From NCBI RefSeq assembly GCF_900007165.1, contig NZ_CYGY02000009.1, positions 1 through 64,000 on the forward strand: a stretch of DNA of 64,000 nt, in the 5' to 3' direction. Position numbers and translations under genes: made by a program. The DNA comes from Paraburkholderia piptadeniae (lineage in GTDB: Bacteria > Pseudomonadota > Gammaproteobacteria > Burkholderiales > Burkholderiaceae). Below, one piece after another: positions 1 to 9,867 of the stretch (the stretch's first letter is position 1; the number at the start of each line of letters is the position of its first letter). Under the pieces are notes generated by a model. It worked only from the letters and a program-made list of their open reading frames with translations. It was not told the DNA's origin and ran no database searches.

Positions 1-580
1 CACACCGCCAATACTTGACGTTTACCCACGGGCTCTCAACGGCCCCACATTTCTTGCGGCAACGTACTGGCTAGTGCGCGTTGCCAACGCGCTATCTGAA
101 CGCCTCACCCGCTTCACACACCCGCGTTGCGGCTCACGACAGCGAATATCCTAGGCCCCTTTGCGGCAAACTGTGTGTAGGGATTCGCGCCGCACGGGAA
201 ACTTTCGCTACTCGATACGCCACAGATTGCGGGCGTTGCCCTGTACAACACAGCAACCCACATTCACTACCGACATGCGGCGCTGAAACGTTCGATACCC
301 TTAGCCGTGCCACACGTGCATGAAGCGGGTGAGGCGTTGAGCCAGCACGTTGGCAACTACATAAGCCAGCACACCGGTGTGCGAAGCGTGGGGACGTTGA
401 GAGCCCGTGGGTAAAGGCCAAGCACTTTCGGTGTGAGCCCGCTTTCTTTTGCCTACTTTTCTTTGCGGCGGCAAAGAAAAGTAGGTGCCGCCCCGCACAG
501 GGGCAACGTCCGCGCCGCGAGGCGCATCGCGGATGCCCGCGCAAGGGCAAAGAAAACGAAAGCAATCGCGGATGCCAGCG
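1..580. repeat. Large imperfect palindromic intergenic repeat, copy A (left end outside window)
   Basis: The sequence matches 8.2-8.7 kb in the same orientation with many substitutions. Its right arm contains a perfect 15-bp hairpin, CCTACTTTTCTTTGC at 452-466 and its complement at 471-485, and it ends in GCGGATGCCAGCG (568-580). The first bases of the window (CACACCGCCAATACTTGACG) are the inverted counterpart of the sequence around 400-440, so the left arm continues outside the window. Several 60-160 codon reading frames cross it on both strands, but they are overlapping, lack ribosome-binding sites and follow the palindrome, so I treat it as non-coding. It lies directly upstream of the ast operon. 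Confidence 0.85.
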
Positions 581-625
581 GCACGCTGAAATAACCCGCG
601 ACAACGGCAAGAACCCAAACAGCGT

Positions 626-695
626 CGCAAGACATTAAGCCGCAAGACACGAGCCGCCAGACATTAAAAAGAACCCGTCGCTTCCACGCAAGACG
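626..695. repeat. Four short direct repeats CGC(A/C)AGAC upstream of astC
   Basis: CGCAAGACATTAA (626-638), CGCAAGACACGAG (641-653), CGCCAGACATTAA (655-667) and CGCAAGACG (687-695) lie 15, 14 and 32 bp apart, just before astC. They could be a regulator-binding array. They could also be the outer fringe of palindrome copy A, because a related motif (CGTCGCAGAC) fringes copy B. Confidence 0.5.
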
Positions 696-755
696 CCTCG
701 CGCCATGTCACCTAAACTAGGAACCACTACTGTGAACGAGCCCCAAGGACCCGCC

Positions 756-1985
756 ATGAACGACCAGAACGTAACCCGCCAGACCTTCGACGAAGTCATG
801 GTCCCCGTATTCGCGCCGGCGTCTTTCGTGCCGGACCGCGGCGTCGGTTCCCGCGTGTGGGACACGCAAGGCAAGGACTACATCGACTTCGCGGGCGGCA
901 TCGCCGTGACGGCGCTGGGCCACGCGCATCCGGAGCTGCTGAAGGTTCTGCACGATCAGGGTGCGAAGCTCTGGCACATCGGTAACGGTTACACGAACGA
1001 GCCCGTGCTGCGTCTGGCAAAGCGTCTCGAAGAGCTGACCTTCGCCGACCGCGCGTTCTTCGCGAACTCGGGCGCGGAAGCCAACGAAGCCGCGCTGAAG
1101 CTCGCGCGCCGCGTCGCCTTCGAGCGCTTCGGCGCGGAGAAGGACGAAATCATCTCGTTCACGCAGTCGTTCCATGGCCGCACGTTCTTCACGGTGAGCG
1201 TCGGCGGCCAGCCCAAGTATTCGGAAGGCTTTGGCCCCGTGCCCGCGGGCATCCGGCATCTGCCTTACAACGACATCGACGCGGCGCGCGCGGCCATCGG
1301 CCCGAAGACGTGTGCCGTGATCGTCGAGCCGGTGCAGGGCGAAGGCGGCGTGATTCCCGCCGATCCCGCGTTCCTGAAGGCGCTGCGCGAAGCGTGCGAC
1401 CAGCACAACGCGCTGCTGATTTTCGATGAAGTGCAGACGGGCGTGGGCCGCACGGGTTTCTTCTACGCGTACGAGGACACGGGCGTGACACCCGATGTAC
1501 TGACGACGGCCAAGGCGCTCGGCAACGGCTTCCCGATCGGCGCGATGCTGACCACGAAAGAACTCGCCGCGCACTTCAAGGTTGGCGTGCACGGCACGAC
1601 ATATGGCGGCAATCCGCTCGCGACGGCGATCGCGCTGAAGGTGGTCGAGCTCGTCAGCGATCCGAAGCTGCTCGAAGGCGTGCGTGCCCGCAGCGAAGCG
1701 CTGAAGGCGACGCTCGCGAAGATCAACGAACGCTTCGGCATTTTCAGCGACGTGCGCGGCAAGGGCCTGCTGATCGGCGTCGAACTCACGGACGCCTACA
1801 AGGGCCGCGCCAAAGACTTCGTGACGGCAGCGGGCAAGCACGGCGTGATCATGCTGATGGCGGGTCCCGATGTGCTGCGTTTCGCGCCGTCGCTGATCAT
1901 TCCGCTCGACGACATGAACGAAGGTCTCGCGCGCTTCGAAAAGGCGATCGAGGAAGTCGTCGGCGTCACGGCGCTGGCCAAGTAA
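756..1985 (+). CDS. astC: Succinylornithine/acetylornithine aminotransferase (AST pathway)
   Basis: This is a class-III, PLP-dependent aminotransferase of 409 residues, expected to transaminate N2-succinylornithine with 2-oxoglutarate to succinylglutamate semialdehyde and glutamate, the third step of arginine succinyltransferase catabolism. The PLP lysine is about residue 253 in TTAKALGNG. The cofactor signatures [17 protein letters not shown] and [13 protein letters not shown] are present. I chose the ATG at 756 because AAGGA (745-749) sits at good spacing and the protein then begins like family members; an in-frame ATG at 705 would add 17 residues without a ribosome-binding site. It is the first gene of six on the plus strand, followed after 40 bp by aruF. 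Family members often also accept acetylornithine, so ArgD-type activity is possible; operon context favours AstC. Confidence 0.95.
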   Translation: MNDQNVTRQTFDEVMVPVFAPASFVPDRGVGSRVWDTQGKDYIDFAGGIAVTALGHAHPELLKVLHDQGAKLWHIGNGYTNEPVLRLAKRLEELTFADRAFFANSGAEANEAALKLARRVAFERFGAEKDEIISFTQSFHGRTFFTVSVGGQPKYSEGFGPVPAGIRHLPYNDIDAARAAIGPKTCAVIVEPVQGEGGVIPADPAFLKALREACDQHNALLIFDEVQTGVGRTGFFYAYEDTGVTPDVLTTAKALGNGFPIGAMLTTKELAAHFKVGVHGTTYGGNPLATAIALKVVELVSDPKLLEGVRARSEALKATLAKINERFGIFSDVRGKGLLIGVELTDAYKGRAKDFVTAAGKHGVIMLMAGPDVLRFAPSLIIPLDDMNEGLARFEKAIEEVVGVTALAK

Positions 1986-2025
1986 TCCGTCGAGCCACAT
2001 TAAAGCTTCATTACACGAGACCACG

Positions 2026-3078
2026 ATGCTCTTCGTCCGCCCTGGCCGCCTGGCCGATCTCGACGCCTTGCAACAGATGGCGCGCAACGCGCAGCCCGTG
2101 CTGCACTCGCTGCCGCACGACCGGCGCGCGCTGGAGGCGCGCGTCGCGTTGTCGGAAGACTCGTTTCGCGCGGAAGTCGATTTTCCGGGCGAGGAGTTCT
2201 ATCTCTTCGTGCTGGAGGACAGCGAGACGGGCAAGCTGCACGGTACGGCGAGCATCGTCGCGGCAGCCGGCTACTCGGAACCGTTCTACGTGTTCCGCAA
2301 CGATGCCTTGATTCATGCGTCGCGCGAGTTGCACGTCAACCGCAAGATTCACGCGCTGACGATGTCGCATGAACTGACGGGCAAGAGCCGTCTCGCGGGC
2401 TTCTACATCGACCCGGCGATGCGCGGCGATGCCGCCGCTCACCTGATGTCGCGCGCGCGCATGATGTACGTCGCCGCGAACCGCAAGCGCTTCACGTCCG
2501 AAGTCTTCTCGCTGCTGCTCGGCGTGACCGACGACGCGGGCGTGTCGCCGTTCTGGGAGGCCGTCGGCCGCAAGTTCTTCGGCCGCAATTTCGCGGACAT
2601 CGAAGTGCAGTCGGGCGGACGCAGCAGCACGTTCATCGCGGAAGTGATGCCGAGCTATCCGATCTATGTGCCGCTGTTGCCCGAAGCCGCGCAGCGCGTG
2701 CTCGGCGAGCCCGACGAAAAGGCGCTCCTCGCCTACGACATCCACATGGAAGAGGGCTTCGAGACGGACCGGTACGTCGATATATTCGATGCGGGCCCGG
2801 TGCTTACCGCACAGGTCGATCGCAGCACATGCGTCGCGCGCAACGAGACGCGCACGGTGCGCGAGGCATCGGCGCAGCACGGCGCGACGTATCTGATCGC
2901 GAGCAACAGGCCCGGCGAATTCCGCTGCGTGCTCGCCGATCTGCCCGCGCAGAAAGACGAGGGCGCGCCGCTGCCGGCGGCCGCGCGTCATGCGCTCGGC
3001 GTGCGCGACGGCGAGGCCGTGCGTTGCGTGCCGCTGCATCAGCAGGAACAGAAACACACTACGGGAGAAGCACAATGA
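2026..3078 (+). CDS. aruF: Arginine N-succinyltransferase, alpha subunit
   Basis: The 350-residue protein belongs to the AstA/AruF family of GNAT-like acyltransferases and contributes to the committing step, succinyl-CoA plus arginine to N2-succinylarginine. Family landmarks are the start MLFVRPGRLADLDAL, the central SREL/HALTMSHELTGKSRL-like segment and the C-terminal DIFDAGPVL. It is paralogous to the next gene. The Pseudomonas/Burkholderia type uses two different subunits, whereas E. coli has a single AstA. The stop overlaps the next start in ATGA (3075-3078), which implies translational coupling and fits a stoichiometric heteromer. Confidence 0.95.
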   Translation: MLFVRPGRLADLDALQQMARNAQPVLHSLPHDRRALEARVALSEDSFRAEVDFPGEEFYLFVLEDSETGKLHGTASIVAAAGYSEPFYVFRNDALIHASRELHVNRKIHALTMSHELTGKSRLAGFYIDPAMRGDAAAHLMSRARMMYVAANRKRFTSEVFSLLLGVTDDAGVSPFWEAVGRKFFGRNFADIEVQSGGRSSTFIAEVMPSYPIYVPLLPEAAQRVLGEPDEKALLAYDIHMEEGFETDRYVDIFDAGPVLTAQVDRSTCVARNETRTVREASAQHGATYLIASNRPGEFRCVLADLPAQKDEGAPLPAAARHALGVRDGEAVRCVPLHQQEQKHTTGEAQ

Positions 3079-4115
3079 TCGTCGTTCGCGTCGTGCAGAC
3101 GGGCGATGTGGACGCGCTCGTCGCGCTCGCTCAGGAGACGGGGCCCGGTCTCACGACCTTCAAGCCGGATCGCGATGCGCTCGCCGCGCGCATCGCGCGT
3201 GCGCGCCGCACGATCGAGGACAAGGCCGCGTCGCACGAGAAGGGCTACTTCTTTGTGATGGAAGATTCGCAGACGAAGGACATTGCCGGTGTCTGCGGAA
3301 TCGAAACGGCCGTGGGACTCGAGCAGCCGTTCTACAACTATCGCGTGAGCACGGTCGTGCATGCGTCGCAGGACCTCGGCATCTGGACCCGCATGCGAGC
3401 GCTCAACATCTCGCACGACCTGACGGGTTACGCGGAAGTGTGCTCGCTGTTCCTGAGCCCGCGTTATCGCGCACATGGGGTGGGCGGCTTGCTGTCGCGC
3501 TCGCGCTTCATGTTCATCGCGCAGTTTCGCGACCGTTTCCCGCAGCGCATCTGCGCGGAGCTGCGCGGCCATTTCGACGCGGACGGCACGTCGCCTTTCT
3601 GGCGCGCGGTCGGCTCGCACTTCTATCAGATCGACTTCAACGCCGCGGACTATCTCAGCTCGCATGGCCGCAAGTCGTTCCTCGCGGAGCTGATGCCGCG
3701 CTTCCCCGTGTATGTCGAACTGCTGCCCGAAGACGCGCAGCAGGCGATCGGCCTCACGCATAGCGATACGCTGCCCGCGCGCAAGATGCTCGAAGCGGAA
3801 GGGCTGCGTTACGAGAATCACGTCGACATCTTCGATGCAGGCCCCGTGCTCGAATGCCACGTCGCCGACTTGCGCACGGTGCGCGAGAGCGTCGTCGTGC
3901 CCGTCGAAATCGCCTCGGTTCAAGCGCAAGGAGACGCCGCGCCGGAAAGCGGCCCGCGTTCGCTCGTTTCGAACACGTCGCTTGCCGATTTCCGCACGGG
4001 CGTGGCGGCGGGCGTCGTCGAGGACGGCGTGTTCCGTCTGTCGGCGGACGAGGCGGCCACATTGAATGTGAAGGCAGGCGAGCCCGTGCGCGTGCTGCCG
4101 CTGAAACGCAATTGA
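3075..4115 (+). CDS. aruG: Arginine N-succinyltransferase, beta subunit
   Basis: A 346-residue AstA-family paralogue of the preceding subunit, with the same layout: an N-terminal RVVQTGDVDALVALA-type start, ALNISHDLTGYAEV in the middle and VDIFDAGPVLECH near the C-terminus. It is the second chain of heteromeric arginine succinyltransferase. The start is the ATG of the ATGA overlap; GGGAGAAG lies just upstream inside aruF. The C-terminal region (about 270-310) holds a short extra stretch not obvious in the alpha subunit. It is followed by astD after 29 bp. Assignment of alpha versus beta is by gene order. Confidence 0.95.
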   Translation: MIVVRVVQTGDVDALVALAQETGPGLTTFKPDRDALAARIARARRTIEDKAASHEKGYFFVMEDSQTKDIAGVCGIETAVGLEQPFYNYRVSTVVHASQDLGIWTRMRALNISHDLTGYAEVCSLFLSPRYRAHGVGGLLSRSRFMFIAQFRDRFPQRICAELRGHFDADGTSPFWRAVGSHFYQIDFNAADYLSSHGRKSFLAELMPRFPVYVELLPEDAQQAIGLTHSDTLPARKMLEAEGLRYENHVDIFDAGPVLECHVADLRTVRESVVVPVEIASVQAQGDAAPESGPRSLVSNTSLADFRTGVAAGVVEDGVFRLSADEAATLNVKAGEPVRVLPLKRN

Positions 4116-4144
4116 GCGTAAGTGACACAGAAACAAGGACTGAC

Positions 4145-5608
4145 ATGAGCGAGCTTTTCATCGACGGCGAATGGATCGCCGGCACAGGACACGCATTCGC
4201 ATCGCGCAACCCGGGCACGGGCGCGACGGTGTGGGAAGGCAATAGCGCATCGGCCGAAGATGTCGATCGCGCCGTGATGAGCGCGCGCCGTGCGTTCGCG
4301 ATGTGGTCGGCCGTGAGCCTCGACGAGCGCATCGCCATCGTGCGCCGCTTCGCCGCATTGATCAACGAACGCAAGGAAGCGATCGCCGAGGCGATCGGCC
4401 GCGAAACGGGCAAGCCGCTGTGGGAAGCGTGCACGGAAGCTGCGTCGATGGCGGCGAAGGTCGAGATTTCGATCCAGTCGTACAACGAGCGCACGGGCGA
4501 GCGGCGCGCTGCGATCGCGGACGGCACGGCCGTGCTGCGTCATCGTCCGCATGGGGTGGTGGCCGTGTTCGGTCCGTATAACTTTCCGGGGCATCTGCCG
4601 AACGGGCACATCGTACCCGCGCTGATCGCGGGCAATGCCGTTGTGTTCAAGCCTTCGGAACTCGCTCCGGGCGTCGCGCGCGTCACCGTCGAAGTGTGGC
4701 GCGACGCGGGCTTGCCCGCTGGCGTGCTGAACCTCGTGCAAGGCGAGAAGGACACGGGCATTGCGCTTGCGAATCATCGACAGATCGACGGCCTCTTCTT
4801 CACGGGCAGTTCGGATACGGGCACGCTGCTGCACAAGCAGTTCGGCGGCCGGCCCGAGATCGTGCTCGCGCTGGAGATGGGCGGCAACAATCCGCTCGTC
4901 GTCGCGCCCGTCGCCGATATCGATGCCGCCGTGCATCACACGATTCAATCGGCGTTCCTGTCGGCAGGCCAGCGCTGCACGTGCGCGCGCCGCATCTTCG
5001 TGCCGAACGACGCATTCGGCGACAGTTTCCTCGAGCGCCTTGTCGACGTGACGTCGCGCATCGCCGTCGGCGAATACAACGCCGATCCGCAGCCGTATAT
5101 GGGTGCCGTGATTTCGGCGCGCGCGGCGGCGCGTCTCGTCGAAGCGCAGGCGCGCCTGATCGCCGACGGCGCGAAGCCGCTCCTGAAGATGGAGCAGCGC
5201 GATCCGAAGCTCGGCTTCGTGACGCCCGCGATTCTCGACGTGACGAACGTGCAGAGCCTGCCCGACGAAGAGCACTTCGGCCCGCTCGCGCAGATTGTTC
5301 GCTATGGTTCGTTCGACGAAGCGATCTCGGGCGCGAACGATACCGAGTTCGGTCTGTCGGCAGGGCTGCTCGCCGACGACGAAGCGCTGTGGACGCACTT
5401 TCAGCGCGCGATCCGCGCCGGCATCGTGAACTGGAACCGGCCGACCAATGGCGCATCGTCGGCGGCGCCGTTCGGCGGCACGGGGCGCTCGGGCAACAAC
5501 CGGCCGAGCGCGTACTACGCGGCCGATTACTGCGCGTACCCGATGGCCTCCGTCGAAAGCGCGCAACTGCAAATGCCCGCAAGCGTGTCCCCGGGTCTTC
5601 ACTTCTAA
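4145..5608 (+). CDS. astD: Succinylglutamate-semialdehyde dehydrogenase
   Basis: A 487-residue NAD-dependent aldehyde dehydrogenase that oxidises N-succinylglutamate 5-semialdehyde to N-succinylglutamate, step four of the AST pathway. The catalytic cysteine is about C278 in AGQRCTCARR and the general base about E244 in LEMGGNNP. The NAD-binding FFTGSSDTG loop and the AAPFGGTGRSGNNRPSA signature typical of AstD are present. The length matches the family. It lies 29 bp after aruG and 9 bp before astB, so it is tightly co-transcribed. Confidence 0.96.
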   Translation: MSELFIDGEWIAGTGHAFASRNPGTGATVWEGNSASAEDVDRAVMSARRAFAMWSAVSLDERIAIVRRFAALINERKEAIAEAIGRETGKPLWEACTEAASMAAKVEISIQSYNERTGERRAAIADGTAVLRHRPHGVVAVFGPYNFPGHLPNGHIVPALIAGNAVVFKPSELAPGVARVTVEVWRDAGLPAGVLNLVQGEKDTGIALANHRQIDGLFFTGSSDTGTLLHKQFGGRPEIVLALEMGGNNPLVVAPVADIDAAVHHTIQSAFLSAGQRCTCARRIFVPNDAFGDSFLERLVDVTSRIAVGEYNADPQPYMGAVISARAAARLVEAQARLIADGAKPLLKMEQRDPKLGFVTPAILDVTNVQSLPDEEHFGPLAQIVRYGSFDEAISGANDTEFGLSAGLLADDEALWTHFQRAIRAGIVNWNRPTNGASSAAPFGGTGRSGNNRPSAYYAADYCAYPMASVESAQLQMPASVSPGLHF

Positions 5609-5617
5609 GGATCGACG

Positions 5618-6958
5618 ATGCAAGCCACTGAAGCGAATTTCGACGGACTCGTCGGACCGACCCACAACTATGCAGGGCTGTCGTTCGGCAACGTCGCGTC
5701 GCAGACCAACGAGAAGTCCGTTGCAAACCCGAAGGCCGCTGCGAAGCAGGGCCTGCGCAAGATGAAGCAGCTCGCGGACCTCGGTTTCAACCAGGGCGTG
5801 CTGCCGCCGCAGGAGCGTCCGTCGATGCGCCTGTTGCGCGAGCTGGGTTTCTCCGGCGATGAGGCGAGCGTGATCGCGCGCGTCGCGAAGAATGCACCCG
5901 AATTGCTCGCGGCGGCGAGTTCCGCATCGGCGATGTGGACGGCGAACGCCGCGACCGTCAGCCCGTCCGCGGACACGCACGATGGCCGCGTGCACTTCAC
6001 GCCCGCGAACCTGACGAGCAAGCTGCATCGCGCGATCGAACACGAATCGACGCGCCGCACGCTGCGCGCGATTTTCGCGGACCCGTCGCGCTTCGTCGTG
6101 CACGAAGCGCTGCCCGGCACGCCCGCACTCGGCGACGAAGGCGCGGCGAACCACACGCGTTTTTGCGCGCAGTACGGCGCGAAAGGCGTCGAGTTCTTCG
6201 TCTATGGCCGCAGCGAATATCGCCGCGGACCGGAGCCGAAACGCTACCCGGCGCGTCAGACGTTCGAGGCGAGCCGTGCGGTTGCCCATCGTCATGGCCT
6301 TTCCGACGATGCAACCGTGTACGCGCAACAGACGCCCGACGTGATCGACGCGGGCGTGTTCCACAACGATGTGATCGCGGTGGGCAACGCGCGCACGCTG
6401 TTTTGTCATCAACTGGCGTTCGTCGATCAGCAGGCCGTGTACGACGACCTGCGCGCGAAGCTCTCGAAGCTCAACGCCGAGTTCAACGTGATCGAAGTGC
6501 CGGACGCGCAGGTGAGCGTCGCCGATGCCGTGACGTCATATCTGTTCAACAGCCAGTTGCTGTTGCGCGGCGACGGCCGCCAGGTGCTGGTGGTGCCGCA
6601 GGAGTGCCGCGAGAATCCGCGTGTCGCGGCGTATCTCGACGACCTGGCATCGGGCAAGGCGCCCATCGACGACGTGCTGGTGTTCGATCTGCGCGAGAGC
6701 ATGAAGAACGGCGGCGGCCCCGCTTGTCTGCGTCTGCGCGTGGTGCTCAACGAAGCGGAGCGTGGCGCGGTGACGCCGGGTGTGTGGATCGACGACAGTC
6801 TCTTCACGCGGCTCGATGCGTGGATCGAGAAGCACTATCGCGATCGCCTCGCGCCCGTTGATCTGGCCGACCCGCAGTTGCTCACGGAGTCGCGCACCGC
6901 GCTCGACGAACTGACGCAGATTCTGGGTCTGGGATCGCTGTATGACTTCCAGCGCTGA
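5618..6958 (+). CDS. astB: N-succinylarginine dihydrolase
   Basis: A 446-residue member of the AstB family (pentein fold), which hydrolyses N2-succinylarginine to succinylornithine, two ammonia and CO2. The N-terminus [21 protein letters not shown] is diagnostic. The nucleophile is about C370 in [11 protein letters not shown], and the family RMPKFxN-like segments and the HNDVIAVGN histidine motif are visible. ATG at 5618 follows AAGGA (5608-5612). It overlaps astE by 17 bp. The family length in E. coli is 447, so it appears full length. Confidence 0.97.
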   Translation: MQATEANFDGLVGPTHNYAGLSFGNVASQTNEKSVANPKAAAKQGLRKMKQLADLGFNQGVLPPQERPSMRLLRELGFSGDEASVIARVAKNAPELLAAASSASAMWTANAATVSPSADTHDGRVHFTPANLTSKLHRAIEHESTRRTLRAIFADPSRFVVHEALPGTPALGDEGAANHTRFCAQYGAKGVEFFVYGRSEYRRGPEPKRYPARQTFEASRAVAHRHGLSDDATVYAQQTPDVIDAGVFHNDVIAVGNARTLFCHQLAFVDQQAVYDDLRAKLSKLNAEFNVIEVPDAQVSVADAVTSYLFNSQLLLRGDGRQVLVVPQECRENPRVAAYLDDLASGKAPIDDVLVFDLRESMKNGGGPACLRLRVVLNEAERGAVTPGVWIDDSLFTRLDAWIEKHYRDRLAPVDLADPQLLTESRTALDELTQILGLGSLYDFQR

Positions 6959-7994
6959 TACGCCCGTGCCGGCGATGCTCGACGATTTCCTCGCGTTCAC
7001 GCTCGCGGGCACGCAGCCGGCCGACGATGCGCGCGCTGGCGCGTGCGCGAACGGCGTGCAATGGTCGTGGATCGACGATGGCGTGCTGCAGTTCGAGCCC
7101 GCTGCGTCATCGCGCGGCGGGGCGCGCAGCGTGCTTGCATCGGCGGGCGTTCATGGGGACGAGACGGCGCCCATCGAGTTGCTGTCGTTTCTGGTTCGCG
7201 ACATTGCGCACGGACGCGTTGCGCTCGCGTGCCGGTTGCTCGTGATTCTCGGCAACGTGCAGGCGATGCGCGAGTCGTGCCGCTATATCGACGACGATCT
7301 GAACCGGCTCTTCAGCGGGCGTCATGCGCAGTTGCCCGAAAGTCATGAAGCGCCGCGCGCTGCCGCGCTCGAGCGCATCGCGATGCGGTTTTTCGCCGAT
7401 GCATCGGATGCGCCCGGCGCGCGCTGGCACATCGACATGCACACGGCGATTCGCGCTTCCGTGTTCGAGCAGTTTGCATTGTTGCCACATACGGGCGCGC
7501 CGTTGTCGCGTTCGATGTTCGAGTGGCTGCGCGATGCGCGTATCGCGGCTGTGCTGCTGCACACGACGAAGGGCAACACGTACTCGCATTTCACGGCCGA
7601 GTCGTGTGGCGCGGATGCCTGCACGCTGGAGCTTGGAAAGGTGAGGCCCTTTGGGCAAAACGACTTGTCGCGGTTTGCTGGCGCGGATCATGCCGTGCGG
7701 CAGCTCATTGCGGGTGAGGCGGGGGATGCTTCGCTGGCGTTGCCGCGCGTGTTTACCGTGATCGATCAGATCACCAAGCAAAGCGATGCATTTGAATTGC
7801 TGTTCGCGAAGGACGTGGCGAACTTCACTGCGTTTGAGCGCGATACGGTGCTCGCGCGGGATGGGGACTATCGGTATGTCGTGCGGCACGATGAAGAGCG
7901 GATCGTGTTTCCCAATGCGACCGTCAAGCCTGGGTTGAGGGCAGGGCTTTTGGTTGTCGAAACGACTGATGAGACGCATTCGGTACTGATGTAG
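6942..7994 (+). CDS. astE: Succinylglutamate desuccinylase
   Basis: A 350-residue zinc-dependent M14-like desuccinylase that releases succinate and glutamate from N-succinylglutamate, the last AST step. Zinc-binding residues can be read as H71 and E74 in [10 protein letters not shown] and H167 in WHIDMHTAI. The start is ambiguous. ATG 6942 lies inside astB and gives a 17-bp overlap; an in-frame ATG at 6976 ([13 protein letters not shown]) aligns better with the usual AstE N-terminus, and neither has a strong ribosome-binding site. It ends the operon; palindrome copy B follows at once and may serve as the transcription end. Confidence 0.93.
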   Translation: MTSSADTPVPAMLDDFLAFTLAGTQPADDARAGACANGVQWSWIDDGVLQFEPAASSRGGARSVLASAGVHGDETAPIELLSFLVRDIAHGRVALACRLLVILGNVQAMRESCRYIDDDLNRLFSGRHAQLPESHEAPRAAALERIAMRFFADASDAPGARWHIDMHTAIRASVFEQFALLPHTGAPLSRSMFEWLRDARIAAVLLHTTKGNTYSHFTAESCGADACTLELGKVRPFGQNDLSRFAGADHAVRQLIAGEAGDASLALPRVFTVIDQITKQSDAFELLFAKDVANFTAFERDTVLARDGDYRYVVRHDEERIVFPNATVKPGLRAGLLVVETTDETHSVLM

Positions 7995-7995
7995 G

Positions 7996-8790
7996 TTTTT
8001 TGTCTGCGACGCTTTGGTTTTTCGCCTTTGTCGCTGGCATCCGCGAATGCGTTCGTTTGCTTCGCGCCTCGCGGGCATCCGCGATTGCGCCTCGCGGCGC
8101 AGGCGTCGCCCCTGTGCGGGGCGGCACCTACTTTTCTTTGCAGCGGCAAAGAAAAGTAGGCAAAAGAAAGCCGCTCACACCGCCAGTGCTTGACCTTTAC
8201 CCACGGGCTCTCAGCGTCCCCACACTTCGCGCGGCAACTTGCTGGTCCGCCTTCGTTGCCAGCGTACTGATCAAATGCTTCACCCGCTTCATATACCCGC
8301 GTTGCGGCCCGCGACATCGAACGTTCCCGCGCCCCTTTGCGGCAAACTTTGTGTCGGCATTCGCGCCACACGGGACACCGTCGCTACGCAATGCCGCTAC
8401 AAGTGCGGGCGGCGTCCTGTACGTCACAGCAACCGCATTCACTACCGGCATGCGGCTCTGGAACGTTCGATACCCTCGGCCGTGCCACACGTGCACGAAG
8501 CGGGTGAGGCGTTTAGCCGGAGCGTTGGCAACGAACATAGGCCAGCACACTGCCGCGTGAAACACGGGGACGTTGAGAGCCCGTGGGTAAACGTCAAGCA
8601 CTGGCGGTGTGAGCCCGCTTTCTTTGCTTACTTTCTTTGCGGCGGCAAAGAAAGTGAGTGCCGCCCCGCACAGGGGCAACGCCCGCGCCGCGAGGCGCAA
8701 TGCGGATGCCAGCGGCAAGCCAGGCAAACCACAAAAGAAAGGCCGTCGCAGACAAAAGGCCGTCGCAGACAAAAAGCCGTCGGCAGACAC
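7996..8790. repeat. Large imperfect palindromic intergenic repeat, copy B (complete)
   Basis: About 800 bp between astE and the binding-protein gene. The two halves are inverted copies of each other: 8090-8250 pairs with about 8550-8695, and both carry the ACCCACGGGCTCTCA block and a nested hairpin. The left nested hairpin is a perfect 15-bp stem (8127-8141 with 8146-8160); the right one (8627-8654) has a wobble. Core ends are CGCTGGCATCCGC (8032) and GCGGATGCCAGCG (8702-8714). The outermost fringe TTTTTTGTCTGCGACG (7996-8011) is the inverse of CGTCGCAGACAAAA at 8744-8757. The unique middle matches copy A in the same orientation. Reading frames inside follow the repeat and are not supported as genes. 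Confidence 0.88.
8741..8790. repeat. 17-bp tandem repeat at the right edge of copy B
   Basis: GGCCGTCGCAGACAAAA occurs at 8741-8757 and exactly again at 8758-8774, followed by a diverged third unit to about 8790. The motif is the inverse of the left edge of copy B at 7996-8011. Confidence 0.85.
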
Positions 8791-9029
8791 CAATTCCATT
8801 GCCCCTTTCCGACAAGAACTTGCAAATTCGCGCGCAGCAAGAACCCTCATAGCGACGGCCAAAACACCGCCACGCGGAGCGAACACCGCAGACCCTGTAA
8901 AATCCACCGCCTTGTGCGCCGCACCAAGCCCCGCGCATGCGTTTGAACCGCATTTCTGGCGTTGCAATGATCACGCGCACGCCCAACGCGGGGCGTACCG
9001 CATACCAGCACTTCTTGAGGAAAGCATCG

Positions 9030-9821
9030 ATGAAAATGAGTTGGCAAAAGATGGCCGCGCTCGCCGCATTCGCGGGCGCGATGATGGCAGTGAACGCAAC
9101 GGCCGCCGAGATCAAGGAACTCCGCTTCGGCGTCGAAGCGTCCTATGCGCCGTTCGAATCGAAGTCGCCGGCCGGTGAACTGCAAGGCTTCGATATCGAC
9201 ATCGGCAACGCTGTCTGCGCCAGGCTCAAGACGAAGTGCGCGTGGGTCGAGAACGCGTTCGACGGCCTGATCCCCGCGCTCCAGGCCCGCAAGTTCAACG
9301 CGATCAACTCGGATATGTCGATCACCGACCAGCGCCGCGCCGCCATCGACTTCACCGATCCCATCTACGTGATCCCCAACCAGATGATCGCGAAGAAGGG
9401 CAGCGGCCTGCAGCCGACGGCCGCATCGCTGAAGGGCAAGCACGTCGGCGTGCTGCAAGGCACGATCCAGGAAACCTACGCGAAGGCCAGGTGGGCGCCC
9501 GCCGGCGTCGACGTGATTCCGTATCAGACGCAGGACCAGGTGTACGCCGATCTCGTCGCCGGCCGTCTCGATGCATCGTTCCAGGACGCGGAAGCGGCCT
9601 CGAAGGGCTTCCTCAAGAAGCCGCAGGGTGCAAGCTTCGAATTCGCCGGCCCGCCCGTTTCGGACGAAAAGCTGCTCGGCTCGGGCGTCGGCTTCGGCAT
9701 CCGCAAGGGCGACACCGCGCTGAAGGACGCCGTCAACCAGGCGCTGAAGGAACTGAAGGCCGACGGCACGATCGACCGCCTCGCCGCAAAATACTTCGAC
9801 GTGAAAGTCGTGCTCAAGTAA
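9030..9821 (+). CDS. Periplasmic basic-amino-acid (arginine/ornithine/lysine-type) ABC binding protein
   Basis: A 263-residue family-3 solute-binding protein. Residues 1-26 form a signal peptide (MKMSWQKMAALAAFAGAMMA, cleavage after NATAA). The mature start EIKELRFGVEASYAPFESK and the DGLIPALQARKFNAINSDM segment match the arginine/lysine/histidine-binding group (ArtJ/AotJ/HisJ). ATG 9030 follows GAGG (9017-9020); an upstream in-frame ATG at 8937 lacks this. No permease or ATPase gene lies nearby, so it is an orphan that must use a transporter encoded elsewhere. Its position after the ast operon suggests arginine uptake for catabolism; that is inference. It ends at a strong intrinsic terminator. 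Confidence 0.9.
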   Translation: MKMSWQKMAALAAFAGAMMAVNATAAEIKELRFGVEASYAPFESKSPAGELQGFDIDIGNAVCARLKTKCAWVENAFDGLIPALQARKFNAINSDMSITDQRRAAIDFTDPIYVIPNQMIAKKGSGLQPTAASLKGKHVGVLQGTIQETYAKARWAPAGVDVIPYQTQDQVYADLVAGRLDASFQDAEAASKGFLKKPQGASFEFAGPPVSDEKLLGSGVGFGIRKGDTALKDAVNQALKELKADGTIDRLAAKYFDVKVVLK

Positions 9822-9867
9822 TACGCGCGTCATCGGCTGCATATAAGCTCGCCGATGTTGTTCGACT

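Noticed and set aside
134..650. Overlapping reading frames on both strands in the first 650 bp
   Set aside because: They follow the palindromic repeat, overlap each other on the same DNA, have no ribosome-binding sites and recur at 8.2-8.9 kb with frame changes.
3920..6412. An 830-codon minus-strand frame
   Set aside because: It is antisense to astD and astB, which have full catalytic motifs.
8197..9115. Frames of 170-256 codons around palindrome copy B
   Set aside because: They correspond to the repeat arms read in both directions; the 8594-9115 minus frame also runs antisense into the binding-protein gene.
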